From JACRCT01 sp049841135 (GTDB taxonomy: Bacteria > Myxococcota > Myxococcia > Myxococcales > UBA5297), in NCBI GenBank assembly GCA_049841135.1, contig JASGHK010000008.1:806001-870000 (forward strand): a stretch of 64,000 bases of DNA, written 5' to 3'. The stretch's first letter is position 1. Each line of letters opens with the position of its first letter. The notes under the pieces are model-generated. The model was not told the origin of the DNA. It searched no databases and saw only the letters and a list, made by a program, of their open reading frames with translations. A program made the translations under genes and the position numbers. Below, one piece after another: positions 59,452 through 64,000 of this stretch.

Positions 59452-59916
59452 TTACGACGGCCCGCCGCCCAGGCGCTCCAGCACGTCGAGGTGCATCTGG
59501 TCTTGGAAGGCGAGCTCGGCGAAGAACGTCTCCAGCTCGGGGTCGCCCGCGACCAGCGCGTGGGCATGCACCGCCCCGAAGTTGCGCTCCAGCGCGACGA
59601 CGAAGCGGCGGCCGTCCTCGGCCGACAGCGCCGCGCCATCCTCCTGCAGCGTCCGCAGCAGGGACTCAGCCTCGGCGATCAGCGCGTCGAGCCCCGCCGG
59701 GTCCACGCGCAGCTCCGGGAGGTACGGGCGGGCCTCGATCCGGTCGGCCAGCAAACGGATCCGCTGCGCGTGCTCGTCCTCCTCCTTCGCCAGCCGCTGG
59801 TAGATGTTCCAGGCGATCGCTCCCTCGCTGAAGACGGAGGCGAGCAAGCGGTAGATCTGGGCGCTGAGCGATTCCACGCGCTCTGCCTTGGCGAGCAAGC
59901 GGCGAATCTCGTCCAT
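59452..59916 (-). CDS. Ferritin-like (rubrerythrin-type) domain protein
   Basis: A 154-residue, all-helical protein. Helix 1 SLSAQIYRLLASVFSEGAIA, helix 2 with ExxH (KEEDEHAQRIRLLADRI), then two helices with HALVAGDPELETFFAELAFQ and QDQMHLDVLERL. The Glu-containing EEDEH and a later His of MHLDVLE are in the positions expected for a di-iron site, though the first and third Glu are not obvious, so metal binding is uncertain. Likely oxidative-stress or iron-handling role by family. Start at 59914-59916 (MDEIRRLLAKAERVE). 62 bases after the membrane protein. Confidence 0.75.
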   Translation of the reverse strand: MDEIRRLLAKAERVESLSAQIYRLLASVFSEGAIAWNIYQRLAKEEDEHAQRIRLLADRIEARPYLPELRVDPAGLDALIAEAESLLRTLQEDGAALSAEDGRRFVVALERNFGAVHAHALVAGDPELETFFAELAFQDQMHLDVLERLGGGPS

Positions 59917-59978
59917 AGGATCTTCGACATAGCCTTGCCGCAGCCGCGCCGCACGCCCCGTCCAAGTGTGGCGGCCCG

Positions 59979-60596
59979 CTACGGGGCGCGCCGGGGCTGC
60001 CGCTGCAGACCGCGCGGCCAGAACGCCATCGCGCAGCCAGCGACGATGCAGAGCGTGGAGACGCCGAAGACCGGCATCAGCCAGGACGAGCCGCGCAGCG
60101 CCAGCACGACCAGGCCGAAGAGGAGCAGGCCCATGTGCAGCAAACCCGAGCCCGTCTTGGCCACCCGGCCCTCGTGCAGCACCCGCAGCGACGGCGATCC
60201 GGCGAGCGTGAGCACGACCACCGCGGCCTGGATGAGCGAGGCCAGCGCCAGGTAGGCCGCCAAACCCTCCTGCGCGTCTCCTCGGGCGAGCCCCACGCCT
60301 ACGCCGGCGAGCACCATCACCGCGGACACCGCCACCAGCCACTTGCGCTCGAAGAGCCGCTTGGGGACGCACAGCCCCATCACCGCGACCAGCCCCACGA
60401 GCTGCGGTAGGGCGATGGCGTTCATCGTGTCGGCGTAGGCGTCGAAGCCGGACTGCATGAACCCGGGCTGCGCGCGCTGCGCCCACCAGACATAGAGCGT
60501 CCCGACCAACGACTGGAGGCCCAGGCCGCCCAAGAGGACGAGCGTCGCCACCATCAGCGCGAAGTCCCACCGGCTCCTGGTCTCGAGTCCCGCCAT
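59979..60596 (-). CDS. Hypothetical membrane protein
   Basis: A 205-residue protein with six predicted helices (LMVATLVLLGGLGLQSLVGT, AIALPQLVGLVAVMGLCVP, LVAVSAVMVLAGVGVGLA, YLALASLIQAAVVVLTLA, LLLFGLVVLAL, GVSTLCIVAGCAMAFW) and a basic end. No motif or family recognised. It begins one base after the stop of the CcsA-like gene, so it is coupled to it, suggesting a shared cytochrome-related role. Confidence 0.7.
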   Translation of the reverse strand: MAGLETRSRWDFALMVATLVLLGGLGLQSLVGTLYVWWAQRAQPGFMQSGFDAYADTMNAIALPQLVGLVAVMGLCVPKRLFERKWLVAVSAVMVLAGVGVGLARGDAQEGLAAYLALASLIQAAVVVLTLAGSPSLRVLHEGRVAKTGSGLLHMGLLLFGLVVLALRGSSWLMPVFGVSTLCIVAGCAMAFWPRGLQRQPRRAP

Positions 60597-60597
60597 G

Positions 60598-61566
60598 TCA
60601 GGCCACCGAGTGCGCGCCGGGCACGAAGTAGGTCGCGAGGTAGGTGAGCACCAGCGCCGCGAACGCCGCCAGCCCGAGCGCCGCGCTCGCGGTCCACATC
60701 CCCCGGTTCTTCAGGTACAGCCGCGCATGCAGCCACGCCGAGTAGAGCAGCCACATCATCAGCGACATGTTGACCTTGCCCGACCACCACCAGGCCTGGT
60801 CGGTCCAACTCATCAACGCCCAGGGCACGCCCAGCAGGATGCCCGCGGTCAGCGGCAGATAGCCGATGCGCGCCCAGCCCGCCGCCACCGCCTCCAGCTC
60901 CTCGCTGTGCTTGGCGATCGCCCGGACGAGCGCCGCGAACGCCACCGCGAAGGCGCCGTAGGACAGGAAGAGCAGCGGAGGATGCACCCACATGTACCAG
61001 GCGTTGTAGTAGCCCTGGCGCGCGCCCTCGATGCCGCGGAAGGCGCCCATCATCGCGTACGGGTTCCCGGAGTAGAGCGCCTTCACGTAGCCGGAATACT
61101 GCTCGAAGAAACGCGGCAGCGGCTCGGCGAACGGCCTGCCCTGGAGGAGCGCTCCGGCGGTGAGCGCCGCGACGAACACCCCGAGGATCGGCAAGACTTC
61201 CTCGCGCCCCTTGCGCACGACCAGCCCAAGCGCCGCCAGCATCAGCGCCCAGACGTAGAGCTTCTCGGACTCGATCCACGGCGAGGGCGCGACGTGGCCC
61301 ACCACCTCACCGGTCATCGGATGTACGACCGCGGCGAGCCGCCAGACTGCCAAGTGGAACCAGAGCAGCGCCAGCTCCCCAGCCGTGAGCGCGAGGAACG
61401 CGGCGAGCATTGCCCGCCTGCGTAGCCGGGCGAATGCAGGGGCCACGCTTGCCATCAAGAGCGCCGCCGAGGCGATGGCCAGCAGGACGGTCAACGGCAG
61501 GTGCCACGACGCGAGCGCGCCGCGCGCGGCCTCGAGCTGCTGCAGCGCTGCGGCCAGGTCGGTCAT
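60598..61566 (-). CDS. CcsA/CcmF-like cytochrome c assembly membrane protein with degenerate WWD motif
   Basis: A 322-residue membrane protein of about eight helices. The MWVHPPLLFLSYGAFAVAFA segment is the conserved HPP-helix of CcsA/CcmF heme handlers, and MMWLLYSAWLHARLY is the following conserved helix. Between them the family's tryptophan-rich heme motif (WGxYWxWDPKE in most members) is DQAWWWSGKVNMSLMM here: the Trp residues remain but the Asp is Ser and the acidic PKE is lost. Heme handling may be altered. The His of HPP is present. Start ATG at 61564-61566; gap of 14 bases to the KAS III-like gene upstream. Confidence 0.8.
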   Translation of the reverse strand: MTDLAAALQQLEAARGALASWHLPLTVLLAIASAALLMASVAPAFARLRRRAMLAAFLALTAGELALLWFHLAVWRLAAVVHPMTGEVVGHVAPSPWIESEKLYVWALMLAALGLVVRKGREEVLPILGVFVAALTAGALLQGRPFAEPLPRFFEQYSGYVKALYSGNPYAMMGAFRGIEGARQGYYNAWYMWVHPPLLFLSYGAFAVAFAALVRAIAKHSEELEAVAAGWARIGYLPLTAGILLGVPWALMSWTDQAWWWSGKVNMSLMMWLLYSAWLHARLYLKNRGMWTASAALGLAAFAALVLTYLATYFVPGAHSVA

Positions 61567-61580
61567 CGCGAACGGGCTCG

Positions 61581-62462
61581 CTAGAAGCGATAGGTGGCCG
61601 CGCCGACGGTGATTCCCGAGCCGAAGGCCAGCAAGAGAGCGCGCTTGCCGCTCGTGGCCTGGCCCGAGGACATCAGGTGGTGCAGCGCCAGGAAGGTGGA
61701 GGTCGAGTGCGTGTCCGCGAGCGTCGCGGTCAGGTCGACGACCTTCTCCTTGGGGAAGCCGATGCGCTCCGGCAGCTTCTGCAGGAACCAGGGCGAGATC
61801 TGCGCGGGCACCACGAAGTCGATCTCGGACTTGGCCAGCCGCTCGAGAGAGAGCAGCTCGTCGATCGCCGCGCCGGCGTGCTTGAGCCAGACCTCCTCGA
61901 TCTCGATGGCCCGCTTGATGGTCAGCTTGCCGCGAGGGACGGAGAGGCTGACGGTCGACGCGAACAGGTCCAGGTGCTCCTCGTGCGTCTGGAACACGAA
62001 CTTGCCGAAGCCGACGTTGCGCAGCGGCGAGACGTCGAGGAGCGCTGCGGCACCGCTGGTGGGGAAGAGGTAGCTCGGGTCCGGGCTCTTGTCGGCGTTG
62101 GCCTCGCTGGAGACCACCATGCCCACCTGCGCCTCGCCCGACTCGATGAGCGCGGCCATCACCTGCGCGGCGTTGAGCATGCCGCAGGCGCCGTTGAGCA
62201 GGTCGAAGGCCAGCGTGCGCCGGCCCTGGAACTCGACGTTGATGTCCAGGCCGTGCTGGATGTACGCGGCGATGGCCGGCTCGCAGACATGGCCGTCGCG
62301 GTGCACGCCGCTGTTGATGAGCACGCGCACGTCGTTGGGGTTGTAGATGGACTGCTCCAGGCACTGCTTGCCGGCGTGGACCGCGTGCTTGAGCGAGCCC
62401 CACTTGAAGAAGGTCTTGCGTGGCGGGCTGACGGCCAGGCTCTCGATTCGGCAGCGGCGCAT
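61581..62462 (-). CDS. KAS III-like protein with incomplete active site
   Basis: A 293-residue thiolase-fold protein, shorter than typical KAS III (about 320-350). The nucleophile Cys93 is present in LLNGACGMLNAAQ. At the site of the catalytic His (family PHQxN) stands Ala220 in VVPAQISPW, and the catalytic Asn position reads LADTHSTSTF, so the decarboxylating pair is missing or changed. It starts 2 bases after the stop of the complete KAS III-like gene; the pair probably forms a heterodimer, as PqsB does with PqsC (PqsB lacks its own site). Product unknown; intact frame. Confidence 0.85.
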   Translation of the reverse strand: MRRCRIESLAVSPPRKTFFKWGSLKHAVHAGKQCLEQSIYNPNDVRVLINSGVHRDGHVCEPAIAAYIQHGLDINVEFQGRRTLAFDLLNGACGMLNAAQVMAALIESGEAQVGMVVSSEANADKSPDPSYLFPTSGAAALLDVSPLRNVGFGKFVFQTHEEHLDLFASTVSLSVPRGKLTIKRAIEIEEVWLKHAGAAIDELLSLERLAKSEIDFVVPAQISPWFLQKLPERIGFPKEKVVDLTATLADTHSTSTFLALHHLMSSGQATSGKRALLLAFGSGITVGAATYRF

Positions 62463-62464
62463 GG

Positions 62465-63542
62465 CTAGGCGGCCTCCTGCGCATCGAGCTTCTTCTGCGC
62501 CGCGCGATACCGGTCCGGCAGGTCGTCCATCGTCAGCGTGGCGTGGGTGATGACGATGCCCGAGGCGCCGCTGATGAGCAGCAGGTTGTGCCCGGCGAGG
62601 ATCTTCTCGTTGAGCACGTTCTCGTGGATGGCCAGGAAGTGGCTGGTGGTGGTGGTGTTGCCGTACTGGTCGGCGACCGAGAGGTAGAAGTCGGGCACGT
62701 CCATCTTGAGCCAGCGCTTGACCACCTTGATGCCGTTGCGGACTCCGCGCGGGCCAATCTGGTGCGGGATGGCGTGGTGCACGTCGTCGAGCGCCCAGCC
62801 GGTCTCGTCGAGCGCCTGCTTCAGGTAGAAGGGGAAGTGCTCGGCGCCCTTGCGCTGCAGGCCGCGGGCCTTGGTCATCAAGACGCCGCCCTTGCCCTTC
62901 TTCGAGGGCTGCGAGTAGCAGAAGTGGTCGTGCTTGGCGCCGGTGACGAGGTCCAGCCAGTGGAAGCCGACCCTGGGGTCGGTCGAGGCGTCGAGGATGA
63001 CCGCCGCCCCGCAGTCGCCCAGGGTGAGCGCCGCCATCTGCTTGTCGAAGCTGTGCGAGACCTCGCGGGTGGCGGTCTCCGAGAGCGGCAGGTTCTGCTC
63101 GCCGCTGACCACCATGCCGCAGCGGGCGAGGCCGGCGCGGATGAGCCCCTGCACGACGTAGACGCCGTTGAGCATGCCGGCGCAGGCGTTGACGATATCG
63201 AAGACCAGCGCCTTCTTCGCCCCCAGCGCCCTTCGCACCATCACCGCGGTCGAGGGCTCCCAGCTGAACTCGTCGGGCGCGTTGTGCTTGGAGATGGAGG
63301 TGCAGACGATGACGTCGAGCTCCTCTGGCTTGTACTGGCTCATCGCCACCGCGCGCTGGGCGGCCTTGACGGCCAGGTCCTTGGCGTATTCGCCCTCGGC
63401 CACGCGGCGGGCCTCGACGCCGGTGAACTTCTCCAGGTCCAGGCGGGGGCGGCTGACGCACTTCTGCATCAGCTCCTCGGTGGTCATCACCTTGGGCGGC
63501 AGGTAGACGCCCAGGCTCTCGAATCTTGATCTTCGTCGGCAT
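62465..63542 (-). CDS. KAS III-family acyl condensing enzyme (frameshift near start)
   Basis: About 358 residues after repair. The full triad is visible: Cys120 in FDIVNACAGMLNG, His260 in AIPHQIGP and Asn295 in QYGNTTTTS (numbering after repair). Sequence such as SKHNAPDEFSWEPSTAV and the extra middle loops resemble OleA/DarB-type acyl-CoA condensing enzymes more than housekeeping FabH (family judgement). The frame breaks at GAATC (63521-63525); reading GATC restores MPTKIKIESLGVYLPP. The start at 63540-63542 is one base after the ArsA-like stop. Likely partner of the incomplete KAS III-like protein downstream. Confidence 0.87.
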
Positions 63543-63543
63543 G

Positions 63544-64000
63544 TCAGGGAGCGGTGACCTCAGGGGTGACGGGCTCGGTCTCGGCGGCGAAGAGGCCGAC
63601 GTAGAGCGCCAGCAGCGAGGCGCGGGGGCTCTGCCCGGCGGGGATCCGCGGGGCGCTGAAGACCGGCCGCGGCGAGGCGTAGGCGCGCAGCGACTCGACC
63701 ACCCTGGCGTGCATCGCCGCGTTGGACTCGTGGTCGCGGCGCAGCTTCTCCAGCCGCTCCATGAAGCTCTTGACCCGCTCGCGCTCGGGCTCGCCGCCCA
63801 ACAGCTCGGTGGCGCGCTCGATGGTGCGCTCGAGCTCTCCGGCCAGCGGGAGGAAGGGCTCGTCGACGCGGTTGACCACGAAGCCGTGGACCTTGCAGCC
63901 AGCGGAGGCCAGCCGCCGGTCGATTTCCTGGGCCTCGGCGAGCCGCGTCAGGTCCGGCGCGCAGACCACCAGGAACGCGGTGCGCGGGTCGCGCAGGAGC
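63544..64000 (-). CDS. ArsA-family ATPase (C-terminal part; N-terminus beyond window)
   Basis: The last 151 residues of an ArsA/GET3-type ATPase. The entry strand TAFLVVCAPDLTRLAEAQEI is followed by GFVVNRVDEPFLP, the usual NRV-P motif of these ATPases, and a helical C-terminal region (ERVKSFMERLEKLRRDHESN). The Walker A half is outside the window. The ending PVTPEVTAP is a Pro/Thr tail. It lies one base before the KAS III-like pair on the same strand, so it belongs to that cluster; ArsA-like ATPases elsewhere guide membrane or metal cargo, but its role here is unknown. Confidence 0.85.
   Translation of the reverse strand, partial: LLRDPRTAFLVVCAPDLTRLAEAQEIDRRLASAGCKVHGFVVNRVDEPFLPLAGELERTIERATELLGGEPERERVKSFMERLEKLRRDHESNAAMHARVVESLRAYASPRPVFSAPRIPAGQSPRASLLALYVGLFAAETEPVTPEVTAP

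Overview
The window is a GC-rich (roughly two-thirds G+C by eye) bacterial chromosome segment, almost certainly from a myxobacterium or close relative (Myxococcota). Evidence is the style of gene content: eukaryotic-type Ser/Thr kinases fused to cyclic-nucleotide or PEGA domains, an FHA-type sigma-54 activator, many lipoproteins, and a secreted protein ending in a MYXO-CTERM-like sorting tail. No rRNA, tRNA, prophage, IS transposase or CRISPR array was recognised. Both ends cut genes.

Layout. 1-6.4 kb (minus): a MacA/MacB/TolC-type export operon with two permeases and a Yip1-like membrane protein. 6.5-9.3 kb (minus): a class III cyclase-FHA protein and a Ser/Thr kinase with a cNMP-binding domain. 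9.5-11 kb: a TMEM175-type channel and a conserved unknown. 11-16.7 kb (plus): two tandem TPR-cNMP proteins, a membrane histidine kinase and an NtrC-type regulator. 17-19.3 kb: HybA-like and HybB-like redox membrane proteins behind a good sigma-54 promoter. 19.4-38.1 kb: mainly envelope and secreted proteins (archaemetzincin-like, phosphodiester glycosidase, barrel-SppA fusion, PEGA protein, porin, MYXO-CTERM protein, KGG stress protein, VWA protein, serpin, GH57/DUF3536, M23 peptidase). 38.2-44.8 kb: a 575-bp cassette with 43-bp perfect inverted repeats around a GxxExxY nuclease-like gene, next to the PrkA/YeaH/SpoVR stress-kinase operon. 45.2-48.5 kb: an ABC-2 exporter and a GT39-type transferase. 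49.1-52 kb: a Ser/Thr kinase-PEGA protein followed by an FHA sigma-54 activator. 52-59.2 kb: Cys-rich lipoproteins, PEGA proteins, and a REC-GGDEF diguanylate cyclase. 59.2-64 kb (minus): a ferritin-like protein, a CcsA-like membrane protein, two adjacent KAS III-like synthases of which only one has the full triad, and the C-terminus of an ArsA-type ATPase.

How the genes work together. Several neighbouring pairs suggest linked signalling: a cyclase beside a cNMP-controlled kinase and TPR-cNMP proteins; a kinase beside an FHA activator; a histidine kinase/NtrC pair just upstream of a sigma-54 promoter carrying an elaborate dyad at enhancer distance. These links are inferred from gene order.

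Quality warning. At least eleven reading-frame breaks occur in otherwise well conserved genes. Seven share one signature: an extra A/T inside GATC (read GAATC/GATTC) or GAGCTC (read GAAGCTC). This looks like systematic sequence error rather than gene decay, so the affected genes are annotated full length across the break.
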